Part shown: positions 10,761 to 24,661 of the stretch, piece by piece
How positions within the stretch are numbered: position 1 is the stretch's first letter
Layout of the letters: every line of letters starts with the position of its first letter
NCBI RefSeq assembly: GCF_030052815.1
Contig: NC_079505.1
Span: forward strand, 11,591,650-11,655,649
Reading direction: 5' to 3'
Length of the DNA: 64,000 nt
Source of the DNA: Hevea brasiliensis
Lineage: Eukaryota > Streptophyta > Magnoliopsida > Malpighiales > Euphorbiaceae
Notes under the pieces: generated by a model
Databases searched by the model: none
What the model was told of the DNA's origin: nothing
The model's input: only the letters and a program-made list of their open reading frames with translations
Made by a program: the position numbers and the translations under genes

Positions 10761-13735
10761 TTTAAACACTTTTTCTTGCCTTTCGTTGTAAGGCACGATG
10801 GAAGACTTTGCTATTCATGGAAAATGATACCATTTTGATTACGAATGGCTAAATAATAATAAAAAAAAATCATTTTTTTTTGTTTTAATTAAAACTTTTT
10901 AGTTTTATATATAACTTTAATCGTAAAACTTTCATATTTTTTTAATTTTAATAATAAATTTAGTTAAAATAATTAAATTGATTGATTAATAAAAATAATT
11001 CTAATCCTTTTGATTTTATTAATTTGTTCAATAATTTTTAATTCAGAAAACTTCGTATTGACTAATATTGACAATGTAGATAAATATTTGAATTATTTTT
11101 ATCAATTGAATCATCCCATTAAACAAACCACTAAAATTGAAATTAATATGAAAATTTGAGTATTAAATTGATAAAATTAAAAGACTTACTTAAAATTGAA
11201 AAAGTTTACAAAGGTTTGAACTTTTCTAGTCATTTGGTCATTATGAATCCAAGGTAATAAGCACTGAATCATTGGACTAATAGCTCGATGGTTAAGCACT
11301 AGCCTCTTATGTAAGAGATTTTGAGTTTAATCTTTGACCATTCTATATTTATTCTAAATATTTTCAAAGCATAAAAAGATAATGAGCAAAATCATATACA
11401 ATATATTATGAATTTACGATAGAAATAAGCATGATATTGCGAGATATTTTGTCATCACTATGAAAAAACTTTCCATTACAAAATTTCACCTTTAACATCC
11501 TGTCGATTTGGTCAAAGTTAATGCTTCAGTCGTTGCAACTATGCTACAGTTGATCTCAAAAATTAAAGTTTTAATCATAAAAATTTGTAATAATTAAAAA
11601 ATTAAATATATTAATTATAAATATTTTTGAAATGATTAATTTTAAAAATTTATTTTTATTAACATTTAAAAATAATAATTTTTATAAATGATTTTGAACT
11701 TCCAATTGCAATATTATATGAAACTATAATTTTTTTCTTTTTATTCTATGAAGGCCTAATTAATGGACCGAGTAACAATGGATAGGTAGATAAAGAGATT
11801 CGAACTCAAGATCTCACCATTCCCTTTACTTATAAGATAAAGAAAAACGAATCAGACTGCCCCTGATTGACATAAAACTATAATCGTTAATCTTTAATTT
11901 TGTACGATGAATATTGAGATATGTCACCAAATCTATACGATTTTAAATGCATATTTCAGTTGGCAGTCTCATTTTTCAGTATTTTATAGACCCAGGCTGT
12001 ATAATAATTTGAGTTGAGCTTCCTAGCTTGATCCACTACTTGGCAAATGTTCCACCACTCATCATATCTTGAACTGCTTGCTTTAATGGAGTCAAGTCTT
12101 GTGTGGCCTGCCCATAAACAATTTTTCTTGCCTTTTTTATACGGCAAAAAAAAGGAATTAGTTTGCTTTGTCTGAGTCAAGTCTTGAGGGGAAGTGTGAA
12201 TCTAATACATACCGTCTAGCAACACTTTTTCTTGCCTTCTTTATAAGGCAGAATAAATGACTTTATTGTTCATTGAAAATGATGCCATTTTGATTATGAA
12301 TATAAGATAATAAGATTGAACCATTGGGCTAATCGCTTGATGGTTGAGCATTTGCTTTTTAGTTTAAAATCGGTTGGTTCAATTCAGAAACAAATAAAAA
12401 TAACCAATTAATTAAAATAAAAAATATAAAAATTGAAATATGTTGAGGTAATGAAAGGAATCAAACCGAACCAATTTTATTATTTTAATTTAGTTTTTCG
12501 ATTTTGACCTTCTCTTTTCACTTCTCTATATTTGCCTCACTTTCTTTGATATTCTCTCAAGCCAACTAATTACATACTGAAATAGAAAATCTTCGACACA
12601 TATTCTTTCTCATGAACAGAAAAAATTATAGTATATATAAAGAACACTAAAAAATAGTATCATCTCAACTACAAATTTTCAATTTTACTTTATTTATAAA
12701 AAAATGAGACTTATATATTTATAAAGAGAAAGTATGTACTTGTGAAAATTATGTGCAATTTAGAGCAATGTCCAGGTCGAGTGCTATCCTTGAAACAATT
12801 AAAATGATTTGAATTCTAATATTTTACTGATTCGATTAATTAAAACTAATTCAAAATCTAATATTTTATGAGTAGGGTCTGATTAGCACAAGGGTCAGAT
12901 TTGAATTATTTACAACTCTGACAATCAGTGCACAACGTGGTTGGAACGCAAAGTCTTCCTAGCTTGGTCAAGTACTTGGAAAATGTTTCAACACTCATCA
13001 TGTCTTGAACTACTTGCTTTAATAGAGTCAAGTCTCGTGTGTCCCACCCTGCAACATTTTTTCTTGCTTTTTTTATACGGCAAAATAAAGGAATTAGTTT
13101 GCTTTTCTTGAATCAAGTGTTGAGTGGAAGTGCGAATCAAATAAATGACTTTATTGTTCATGGAAAATGATGCATTTTGATTATGAATCTAACATAATAG
13201 GTCTAATAGCTCGACCATTGAGCCATTGCTTTTTAGTTTGAAATCGATTGGTTTGATTTGGAATTAAACCAAAATAATCAATTCATTAAAATGCAAAAGT
13301 ATAAAAACTGAAACTAGCCTAGGTTATTAAAAGAAACGAACCAAATCAGATAGATTATTTTAGTTTAATTTTTTGATTTTGATCTTCTCTTTTCACTTCT
13401 TTGAATTTTTCCTCAGTTTCTTAGATATTCTCTCAAACCAACTAATCATATTCGTTCTTATGAACATGAAAAATTATAATATGAATCGGAGTCATTAAAA
13501 AAATAATATTTTCTTTATTTATAAGGAAGTAAGACTCATATATTTATAAAGAGAAAGCATGTACTCGTGAAAATTCTAATATTTTACGAGATCAAGCAGT
13601 ATCCACAATTAACTTAAAACAATTAAAATGATTTGGATTCTAATATTTTACTAATTTAATTAAAACTAATTCAAATTCTAATGTTTACGAGTAGGGTTAG
13701 TTGAATTATTTACAACTGTGATAATCAGTACAAAG
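9974..13735. repeat. AT-rich duplicated modules, no gene
   Basis: This stretch contains two partly overlapping repeats. A block of about 450 bp beginning ATGAACAGAAAAATTATAG occurs at 9974 and again at about 12612. A larger block, about 10761-12940, is a diverged copy of about 1896-4160. A tRNA-like segment has its A box at 12333. A reverse-oriented B-box-like ATTCGAACTC lies at about 11798, within a stretch that also recurs near 39188. Frames at 10258-10455 and 10611-10838 are AT-repeat or module artefacts. Confidence 0.7.
10691..10759. repeat. (AT)n microsatellite
   Basis: A run of 69 bp of alternating A and T. In unit B the same site (38143-38155) is only 13 bp, so the locus has expanded in A or contracted in B. 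Confidence 0.97.
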
Positions 13736-16700
13736 CGTTGATCCATGCTCAATTATTTCATATCTTATAAATCAAAGCCAATTTCTGTAAATGTCCATAT
13801 TTTGCTGCTTTCTGCAGTCCACAAGTTGGGGAATGGTCGTTGACTCGCAAGTCTTGATTTCAAATGGAACCACCATATTTTAATGCTCCCATGTCCGGAC
13901 TGACTTTATTTGCGATTTCCATTCCGCCCATTTATATTTGGTTAAGAAGAAAATAGATAAAAAAGAAAATTTTGAAAAGATAATAAATGTTAGATTCTAC
14001 TCCTATTTTCTTTTTAAATTGAATGAAAGTGGGAGAAAATGCTTAAAATTACAAAATTATCTCCTTATTTGTAGATTATTTTTGAATATTTAATGATAAA
14101 ATTATAATTTTATTATTTAAAGAAATAACTTTCCTTTCAATATATATTTTCCTTCCTATTTCCAAACATATATATTAATCATTGTATTATTTTATCTTCT
14201 TCCAATTATTTTTTTTCCTTCCCATTCAAACATAGTGTTAATTTCTTTCTATATTAAAACAAGAAAAATTATTATTTAATCTCTCTATTTTAATAAAATT
14301 AAATATTTAATACTCTTATTTTCAAAAATATATTGATAGTTGTATTTTGTTGCGTCTACTCTTTAGTCTTTCCGTTTAGTTTAAATTATATTAATCGTGT
14401 ATTCTTTTATCTTCTTCCAATTATTTTCTTTCCTCAAGAAAAATTATTATTTAATTTCTTTATTTTAATAAAATTAATTATTTAATTCTTATATTTTCAA
14501 AAATATATTAGTAGTTATATTTTGTTAGTCTACCTACTCTTTAGTCTTTTCATTTAGTTTAAATCAAGTTTTCTTGTCAATGTATTTAAAAGAAAAATAA
14601 CTTACTATTACGAGAATTAAATAATTTAAAGACTTCAAAAATAGAAAGAGAGTATGTAATTATATTTTTCAAATTACATAATTGAATAAAATTACAAACT
14701 CGCGCATTAAATAACCATAAGGATTAAGCAGTAAATGGAAAAGAAAAATAGGAAATTAATAATATAATTTTTCAAAATAGAGAATCAAATAGTTAGTTTA
14801 TGTAAAATAAAGGGATTAAATAAAAATTTTCCCTAAAAAGTTAACTTACAAATTAAAATTTAATTTCATACAATTTAATTAATATTACTTTTAGTATCGA
14901 AAATTTTCGAAGCAAATAAATAAATCACATTTATAAATAATTATATAATATTTATAATTATTTTTAAATTTTAATTATCATAATAAATTATTATTTTATA
15001 TCACTAATAATCGTATCTTGATTTAACTACAAAATTGTAATGCTATTTTTATCATAAAAGTTTTTATTATATGATTGTTTATTAACAAAATTTATTTGCA
15101 TATATATATAATAAAAAACTGACAACGTATTAAACCTAAGTCACGGGCACAATCATAGTAGCCACAATCATAGTATTGATAGGTGAAGTTAATCCAATAA
15201 ATACAGAGAGTATTTAATTTAATTTATAAGTTAATTAATTTTATTTATAAGTAGAAAGTTAAACGTATATTAATATTTGATTTGATTTATAAATTAAAAA
15301 ATATATTTAACATAAGTAAGAAATTTACTTATGACTTATCTATTTATTTTGAAAGCACTATTTGATTAATAGTAAAAAAATTATATTATTTCAATAATTT
15401 TTATAAATATCAATATTATCCTCGTTTTAATAATGGCAATACTTAATTACATATCATTTATATAAATTTAAACAATTAAATTACTTTTAAACATATTTTA
15501 ACTAAACATTTAAATTATTTAAAAATTATTATTAAGTAATCTTACAATACAATTAACTACTTATTTTTTTTTAATTTAATTTATAAATTAAAAAAATATT
15601 TTAAATAAAAAATTAAAAATAAGTAGTAAAATCGAACATGTTCATAATTGACAATAGTGGTAATAATTAATGAGAACTTTTGGGCCCTAGCAGCCTCAAA
15701 ATCCAATTTTCAAACACTGTCAAGCCCAGGGGCGAAGCTTGGGGCCGCAAAGGAAGTTTGGCCCTCAAAATATGAAGTTTTGGCGTGTGGATAGCTTTTT
15801 TTCTTTCTTCTTCTTCTTTTTGTTTTTTTTTTCGCAAGTTTTAGAGATTTCCTTTTTCATCTTTCTCACACATATGATCACAGGGTGCAACTACTTGGCA
15901 ATTACTTTCTTCACCTCACCAATGACTTACAGTAAATAAATATAAAAAAATTTGAATAAATTTTTACCTTTTATAATAATAAATTTTTAATTAATTTATA
16001 GTGTAATTAATTAAAATACCTATTTAATTTTTTTTATACATATATTAATAGCAGTTCCAATAACTATTTCATTTAAAATTGTAATAAAAGTACTTTATTC
16101 AAAAAATAATTTAAATTTTATGAAATTTTTATATTTTATCTTATAATTTTTGTAAATCAATATTTATTTTTGTAAATTACAAAAAATATATTAGATTAAT
16201 AAGAAAATAATATTACTTTAAAAATATATAAACATAATATTTTTTTTGTTATTAATATAATAAAAAAATTAAATTACTGATAATGAATTGAATTATTTAA
16301 TTTTAATAATAATAAAATATATACATTATTAATAATTAAAAATAACATTTTATTATATTATTTTTAAAAAATACTATATTAAAGTGTAACTTTTTTATTA
16401 ATGTAATATATTTTTATAAAATAATTCTTTTGAAAAAAAAGTCATAACTTTACATAAATTTATAATATAAAATAAATATATTTCATAAAAATTAAAATTT
16501 TAAAATGTTGTCATTTTCTATTAATATAATAAATATTAAAAATACATAATATTTTTCAAAAGGTAAATTTCATAATTTTTAATACTGTAACTTTTATTGG
16601 TTTTAATCATCTTTATTTGTATCTAAATTTTTGATGCTATTATATTTGTAATTTATTTTTTAAATTTTGCTTCTATATAGAAATATAGTTGATAAATAAT

Positions 16701-18240
16701 TTATGCATAAAAATATAGATATTTAATTAAAATTTAAAATAATTCTATTAAAAATTAATGATAATAAAATATAGATAATCAAAATATTAGTTATAATTAC
16801 ATTCAATATATAATTATAATTAAATAAAATGTTTAAAAGTTTAAGAAATATTAAATAAGAAATTTATAAAAAAAATAATTAAATAAATATTAATTAAATA
16901 TATTTAAATAAATAAATTTTGAGAAATAATAAAAAAAGTGCAAATAAAAAAATATTTAAGAGTATTTAGGTAAAATGAAAATATTTGATAAGAGAAAAGC
17001 GTGTGATGTGTATTAAATATCTCTTATGACATATTATATATACACAAATAAATAAAAATCATTTAAATAAAAAAAATTAATTAATAATTAAATATTATTT
17101 AATTAAATAACAATAATAAAAGTATTCAAAATCAAATTTTATAATAATCAAATGTTTCCTATTTATCAGGCCATTTCAATTAAATAAATGAATTTATAAA
17201 AAAAAGTATAAATAATTTTTAAATGTTACATTTAATCATAAAAGGTCTTAATTTTTAAAAATCAAAATTTAAAAATAATAATAATTTAAATCATAAATAT
17301 TAAGGTAGTATTGTAAATAATAGTGATAATTAAAAGAAAGTAAAAAATTAAATAATAATTAATATTTATAAAATAATATAAATAATTTTTAAACATTATA
17401 TTTAAATACAAAATATCTTAATTTTTAAAAATTAAATTTAAAAAAATAATAATTTAAATTATAAATGTTAAGATAGTATTATAAATAATAATAATAATAA
17501 TTAAAAATGAATAAAAAAAATTAATATAAAAAAGAGTATGTACTAAAGGTGATGCGTGATAAGTTTTTTAATAAAAGTGTTACATGACATCTCCTTGAAA
17601 ATCCCACTATACTTTATATATATGTATAGATTTTGTTTCATCGAGTCAAGTCTCCTCCCTCTTTCCTTCTCCTTTTCTAGTCTTTCTCATACGGCAAAAT
17701 AAATGACCAATGTGAAAATTCGATTATCATCAACGTCACACATATTTCATGTAAACTAATAATAATGCAATTATAATGAATCAAATTTAATTTAATATAA
17801 CACATTTTTTTTAAAATTCACAATTACTGAGTATGCAGAATCACAAACTCTTAAAATAAAGTGTTATCTTCGCCTTTGAGGCTTGAGATTATGATTGAAA
17901 GGTTAAAAATATATTTTTATAAAATATTCTTTTTAATATTGTTGAAAAAATGGTTTAATTATTTTAGAATTTTATAATTAGAATATTTTGAATTTAATTA
18001 ATTTCAAATCAAATTTAATATTCATTATATGTATTGAATTCATGTTCTCAACAATAATCTAAATACCATGTTAAATAAATTTTTATGCATTTGATACGTG
18101 TTGAAAATATTTTCACACGCCAAAATTTTTTAAAATTATTTAATTTTGACAAACATCTTCTTTATTTTTATTTTTTTTACAATATTTATTATTTCTCTTG
18201 AATTAATTAACGAAGCAATATCCTAACACTTTGAGCTTTT
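13736..18240. other. AT-rich intergenic block, no gene seen
   Basis: It is mostly low-complexity A/T sequence. A GC-richer island at about 15660-15780 contains CAGGGGCGAAGC (from 15727), similar to hAT/Tip100-type ends, but no partner end was found. About 15940-17170 is a paralogue of 5280-6250. A ~355-bp piece present in unit B (44573-44930) is missing here at about 17186. Nothing looks coding. Confidence 0.6.
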
Positions 18241-21170
18241 TATGGACCCGGGTTGTATAATAATTTGAGTTGAGCTTCGTAGCTTGATCAAGTAAATGTT
18301 CCAACACTCATCATGTCTTCAACTGCTTGCTTTAATATAGTCAAGTCTTGTGTTGCCTGCCCAGAAACAATTTTTCTTGCGTTCTTTATGAGGCAGAATA
18401 AATGACTTTATTGTTCATGGAAAATGATGTTGTTTTGAGTGGGAATATAAGATAATAGGATTGAATTGTTGGGCTAATAACTCGATCATTAAGCACGCAC
18501 TTGTTAGTTTGAAACCGGTTGGTTTGATTAAGAATTAAACAAAAATAAACAATTAATTGAACCTTTTGTCGAGTAAGAAAATCAAGCATTTTTAATATAT
18601 TAATATATTTTATTTATATTATATATATATATTATATTATTTATTATTTATATTTCTATTTATTATTAATTTAATTTATTTCTATTTTAATTTAATTTAT
18701 TTTTATGTATTATTAATTTTATTATTATTTTATATTAAAATTATGCAAAAATATAAAATCTGAAATACGTTGAAGTTATGAAAGGAATCAAACCGAATCA
18801 AATCGATTATTTCAGTTTAATTTTTCAATTTTAACCTTCTCTTTTCACTTACTTACATTTTCCCTCAGCTTTTTGGATATTCCCTCAAACCAAATAACCC
18901 CAGGCTATTGAATGAAGCAATAGCCTAACATCTTTGGGTTTTTTATAGACCCAAGTTGTGTAATAATTTCAGTTGAGCTTCCTAGCTTTATCAACTGCAT
19001 TTTTTTTTTCTTTATCAACCATCAATTTTTCATTACCAGTAGAAGTTAGTTGTGCCACTCATCATATGTTAAAATAGGAGAAAATATTGCAATCATGTAT
19101 AATAGTTTTATTAGAACCGCTAATCATGATAATCACATTATAATTAAAGATTAAAATACAATTATTGCACATACAATAATTACATTAGATAATTATTCTG
19201 AAAACAGGGCCATATTTTCTATTGAAACAATTTTGTTTTGCCAAGTCAAGTCTCCTCTCTCGTTCCTTCTCCTTTTTATGGGCTTTCGAGTAAAATAGCA
19301 TAGGAAATTTGTCAAGTCATTGGATTTCATTTGCATTAATCCATAGCACTTTTTCTAGCCTTTCTTATACAGCAAAATAAAAGACCAATGTAAAAAGGTG
19401 ATTATCACCAATGTTATGCATATTTCATGTAATCTAATAATAACGCAATTATAATGAATGAAATTTAATTTAATATAATATATTTTTTTCAAAATCTACA
19501 AATTACTAGGACGTAGAATCACAAACACCTAAAATAAAGTGTTTTCTCTATATTTCAAGCTTGAGATTATGATGGAAATGTTTTTTAGAAGACATAATTT
19601 TAAATATTATTGAAAAGTTTGTTTAATAATTATTTTAGAATTTTAAAATATATTAAATTTAATTTCAAATCAATTTTTATTATTCATTATAATTAATTTA
19701 TTTAATGAATTGCTTTTAACAATATTAAATAAATTTTGATGCGTTTGATACGTGTTGAACATATTTTCATACACGTCAAAATTTTTTAAAATTATTTAAT
19801 TTTGACAACATGGTTGGAGCACGACTTCTTCTTTTTTTTGTTTATTTTTATTTTTATTTTCCTTATCATATATATATATATATATATAAAATTTATATGA
19901 TTTGTTATTATGTAGTTATTATTATTCCTAAAAATATAATTTTAAAATTTGAAATAATTGATTTATATTTTTTATACATTGGAAAGTAATAATAATTAAT
20001 TTGATATTATTTCATTATTATTATTATTATTTTACTTAAAACATTTTTTCTTGCCTCTCTTTGTAAGGCATAATGGAATACTTTGCTGTTCATGAAAAAT
20101 GATACCATTTTGATGATGAATGGCTAAGGTAATACGTACTGAATCATTGGACTCGTAGATCGATAGTTGAGCACTTGCTTGTTAGTTTGAAATCGGTTGG
20201 TTCAATTTGGAATCAAATAAAAATAATCAATTAATTGAAATACAAAAAAATAAAAAAAAGAAAACTCAAACATTCGGAGATAACGAAAGAAATTGAATCG
20301 AATCAATTCTATTATTTCAGTTTAGTTTTTCAATTTTGACCTTTTCTTTTTTACTTCCCTATATTTGTCTCACTTTTTTGAATATTTTCTCAAAGTAACT
20401 AATCACATGCCAAATAGAAAACCTTCCACACATATTTTTTCTCACAAACAGAAGTGCTAAAAAGTAATTTTATCTTGACCATATATTTTTAATTTTACTT
20501 GTAAAATGAAGTGAGACACATATTTGTAAAGGGAAAGTATGTATTTGTAAAAATTAAATGCTCTCAAAGATTTAGGATTTGATTAACACAAGGGTAGGTT
20601 GAAATTTTTACAACACTGATAATCAGTACAAAGCATTGGACCTCGTGATTCGCGCTCAATTATTTCATATCTTATAAATCAATGCTCAGTTATTTCAAAT
20701 CTCTGTTAGGGTCCATAAGTTGATAAATGGCCGTTGACTTGCAAGTCTTGATTTGAAATGGAACCACGATTTTATAATTATGCATATATACTCAACATTT
20801 TAAAATTACCAAATTATCTCTATATTTTATAAATTATTTTTGAATATTTAAAGATATATTATAATTTTCTCATTTTAAAAAATAAATTTTCTTTCAAAAT
20901 TATATATACATATGCCTTGATCATTGTATTCTTTTATCTTCCTTCAATTATTTTCTTTCTCCCATCTAAATATAGTATTAATTTATTTCTATATTAAAAC
21001 GAAAAAAAATAATATTTAATTTCTCTATTTTAATTTAATTAATTATTTAATTCTTTTATTTTAAAAAATATATTACTCGTTTACTTTGTTTTATCTACTC
21101 TTTAATCATCTTTCCGTTTAGTTGAAATCAAGTTTTCTGTTTGTCAATGCTCTGTTGCCCTTGAGTAGCT
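18241..21170. repeat. Further diverged module copies
   Basis: Two more copies of the module are recognisable by the lines TATAGACCCAAGTTGTG, CTTGCCTCTCTTTGTAAGGC and by tRNA-like segments (A box at 20156, B box at 20199). About 19620-19860 is paralogous to about 10411-10650. At 18906 a ~2.5-kb piece present in unit B (46693-49179) is absent. No gene is seen. Confidence 0.65.
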
Positions 21171-22096
21171 CATAAGCATTTTGCAGACAATTAGTTTGGA
21201 ATTTTTTTTTTTTTTTGGAATTTTCCATTTGGGGATTATGAATAATAAGTGGCTGAATTGCGTAGATATTTTTATAAGCTAATTTTTATTAAATTTAGCT
21301 AAATTACATAGAAGGCGTATGCCAAGAATTCCTTTTACTATTGTGCTGAATTTCTCAAATTTGGTGTGGAATGGAGCTTGATTTTATTAATGGGTGAGGG
21401 GAATTCGAGAATACTCACCACAAGAAGTAAATGGGCAGAACAGAGAAAAATTATTAAATACAATTATTGTATATTGAAACGATTTTATTTTTGATTATCG
21501 ATCATGGTAGATTCTATATTGTTTACAGTGCATGTGTTATATATACAATGATTATTTCGAATATATTTGTTTTTGTTCTAACTTATTAAAATTTCCATTC
21601 AAGAAGGAATCAAAATTTAAGTTTGAATATTGCTAAATGAGTGTGTGTGTATATATATAAAAGTTTTGTAGAATTTGATTTTGAAAGAAAACTGAAAGTG
21701 ACTCCTTCCTCTCATTCAAGAAATGAGCAGTATACAATTGTATACAAAGTTACCAATGTCTGTTACAACTCATCTAACTAACTGACAAAAACAAGTAATA
21801 AATTTTATGCAAATTTTAACCAATCCAATTCCAGGCAAGCTATAACCAACAATTCGAGAATTAGTTCCAACAATATTGAAGAGTTAATATTATTCTTATT
21901 GCTAATTAGTAATGAGTCTAGTAAGTCACACACATACGAGTAATATGATCAAAGTATAATTAATTTGATTAATTAATTAAATAGTTTAATTAATTAAATT
22001 AACAAATTAAGTTTGCAATTAGATTGTAGATTGAAACTAAATTTATCAATAGAAATATTCAAGTTAATATTTAAAGTGTTTAAATATAAATTTAAT
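21171..22096. other. Non-module intergenic sequence shared by units A and B
   Basis: This stretch has more balanced composition and no obvious further copies in the window except unit B (about 51410-52388). It includes a GTGTGTGT/TATA run near 21640 and a perfectly self-complementary core around ATACAATTGTAT (about 21733-21744). The short frames are not convincing. It could be debris of an LTR element. Confidence 0.45.
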
Positions 22097-23514
22097 TAAT
22101 TAAGCATAAGAAAGGAAGTTAATTTTAATTAATTTGGGAAATTAATTTTTGGTTAAATTGACTAATGTTGACTTAGTCAAAGGAGAGAGAAAATTCAATT
22201 AATTAGTAATTTTCTTATATTAATTAATTATAATTTTAATTTCCTTAATTATCTTGGTTTGACAAGTGGCCAAATTAAATTTAGAAACTCATTTAATGGT
22301 TAAATGAAAATTTGACACTTGTTGGCTTAAAATGATTGAGGATAATTATGGGAAATTAAGATAAATATTAAAAAGGAGAGAAAAGAAAATATTCTTCTTC
22401 TTCTTTCTATTATTGCCATCCACTCTTTCTCTTTCATAACCAAAACTTTTCTTCCTCTCTTCCTTAACTCAAGAGAAATCAAGTGTTGTTACTCTTGAAT
22501 TAAACTTTGAGAAAGTGATTCTCATCACTTCTATCAAGAAAACCCAAGAAAACCCTAAATTCCTCATTCTTTCTATATTGGCCTAATCAAAGGAAGAAGT
22601 TCCAAGGGTTTTTGCTTGCTCCAAAGGTTGCTATGATCACTTGCTTGTGTGGACAAGCTAAAGGGCTAACACTTGGTGGTCTATACTCCCCTGATTGGTG
22701 GTTAAATTTGATTCTGCACCTAAGGGGTAATTTTTCCTAAATTTACTTAATTAAATTTTGAACTTTTATTTCCTAATGGCAATTAGGTATTTTAGCAATT
22801 GAAACATAATTTGGTATGACCAAATTATGTGTTTTGCAATAGTTTAATTGGTTTACAAAATGCATAAAACCCTTAAGTTATTTTTCTTTAAGAAATGATC
22901 TTGAATTTAATTTTAGACCAAGAAAAAGACGAAGAATTGAGGGAGATGTGAGTCTTGAAGTTTGTATGCATTTCAAATCATGACCTATAGACACCCAAAT
23001 TTTGGGCAGCCATAACTTACTCTATTTAATAGCTTTTTCATGATTCTTGAAGCTAAAATTATTAGACTTTCATGAAGATTACACATATAACTTTTATATA
23101 ACTTTTACAAAAGCAAAGTACATAAAAATTAATTAAAAATAAAGTGACAAAAATAAGAATATGTGCAGAGTTATTATCATTCTCAAATTTTTTACATATG
23201 CATGAATGTTATGAAAATATAAGACTATCTAGAGGCACATAAATATGAAAGAATAAATATATGACATATTTCTTGAATATTTATAATTTAGAACACGTAC
23301 TTTAAAGAAATCTTAAAAGTTTCTTGAGGAAGAGAGGAAAAAAGATATAAGAAGAAAGAAAGATGGAGATGGGGAAAACTTACTGAATTAGGGAGATAGA
23401 GTGAGAGTTTTTTTTTTTTTTTTTTTGTTTCCTTCTGTTGTGTTATTCTCTTCTCCCTTCCATCTCTCTAACTCTGTTTCTTCTTTTCTATGGGATATTT
23501 ATAGGGTTTAGGTC
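22097..23514. mobile_element. Unit A-specific LTR-like stretch
   Basis: From about 22097 unit A carries 1.4 kb that unit B lacks; similarity to B resumes at about 23516. The sequence has LTR or leader character: a TTGACTTAGTCAAAGG-type line, TTCTTCTTC-rich pyrimidine tract (about 22390), an ACCCTAAATTCC line and a GGTGGTTAAATTTGATTCTG line. At 23400-23510, read on the minus strand, TATAAATATCCC is followed by a purine-rich leader. No coding frame of note is present. The class is not certain. Confidence 0.35.
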
Positions 23515-24200
23515 AAAAAATTATATAAGAAGTTTATGTAATTATATAAGAAGATACAATGAGTCTTAAAGAAAAAACTTTCTATTTAATTTTTATTTTC
23601 CTTTAAAAATAAAAAGAATTGTGGGCTTTTATTTATTTTATCAAAATACCATACTATGCCTTATTAGCCTTAGAAAGCCCAATTAGATCCAATTAGGTTT
23701 TTTAATAAAACAAATTCCTAAAATTAAATTAAAAAAATGAACTTTATTTAAATTTAATTAAACATTTTTTACTCTTGAAAATTATTTTCTCCAAGAAATA
23801 TACTATGCATATGATTATTCATTTTTAATGTCTTTAAATATATCTCACAGTTATACAAATTTTTCATCATTGAGTTCTTCACAACCTCAATACACATACT
23901 CATAGGGTACAAAAATAGGGGTCCACAAATAAGATGCAATGATGGACTTATCCGAAGATGCATTCCAGGGGAAGAAGTTGAAAGTATACTTCAGTATTGC
24001 CATTCCTCGCCTTACAGAGGACACTGCAACACTTCAAAAATAATGCAATCAAGTTTCTAAACAAGTAATGTAATGCTAATTATATTGAAAATATTTGTGA
24101 TGAGTTTGTAGGCTTCCAAAATTTAATATCATAATTTGCTTCAAAATCATGAGTATGAAAAAGCAAGAAGAGGAAGCAAAGCCTTTTTATAAACCTACTA

Positions 24201-24623
24201 TGTTAACTTTTTTATTTCCATCTTGTAAATTTCAATCAATTAGTTGTATTGGTTTAAGTCTAGATTTACATAGAAAATTTTACACAACTTAGTTTTCACG
24301 AAATTCTTAATTAAAAGGGAGCAAATCAAAATGTTCACTTTTTTAAAAAATGAAAAATTAATTTGGGAAAGCATTTTAGTTGAAAGTTACATTTAATTTA
24401 CTTTCCAAAGCTTCAAATGGATTAGAAATCCGATTTCTATGTTAAAAGTTATTGCTTTTTTTTTTTTTTTTTTAAGTTTTTGGGGAATCAGAGCAAAAGC
24501 ACTATAGGCAAACGAAACTAGGATTTTAGGTAGGCAAAAGTCTTTTTTCAAAAATGACATTCTAACTGAAGGGATTTTGGTAGCCTAAAGTAAGGACTTC
24601 GACAGCTGAACCTAAGTTTTTAG

Positions 24624-24661
<38 letters not shown>

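Noticed and set aside
10611..10838. 75-codon plus-strand frame with a long Tyr-Ile repeat
   Set aside because: It is translation of the AT microsatellite at 10691-10759; the same place in unit B has a 13-bp repeat and no such frame.
15727..15780. CAGGGGCGAAGC resembling the end of hAT/Tip100-type transposons (also at 43077)
   Set aside because: Only one end is seen; no inverted partner or 8-bp target duplication was found downstream, and 12 bases are too few to claim an element.
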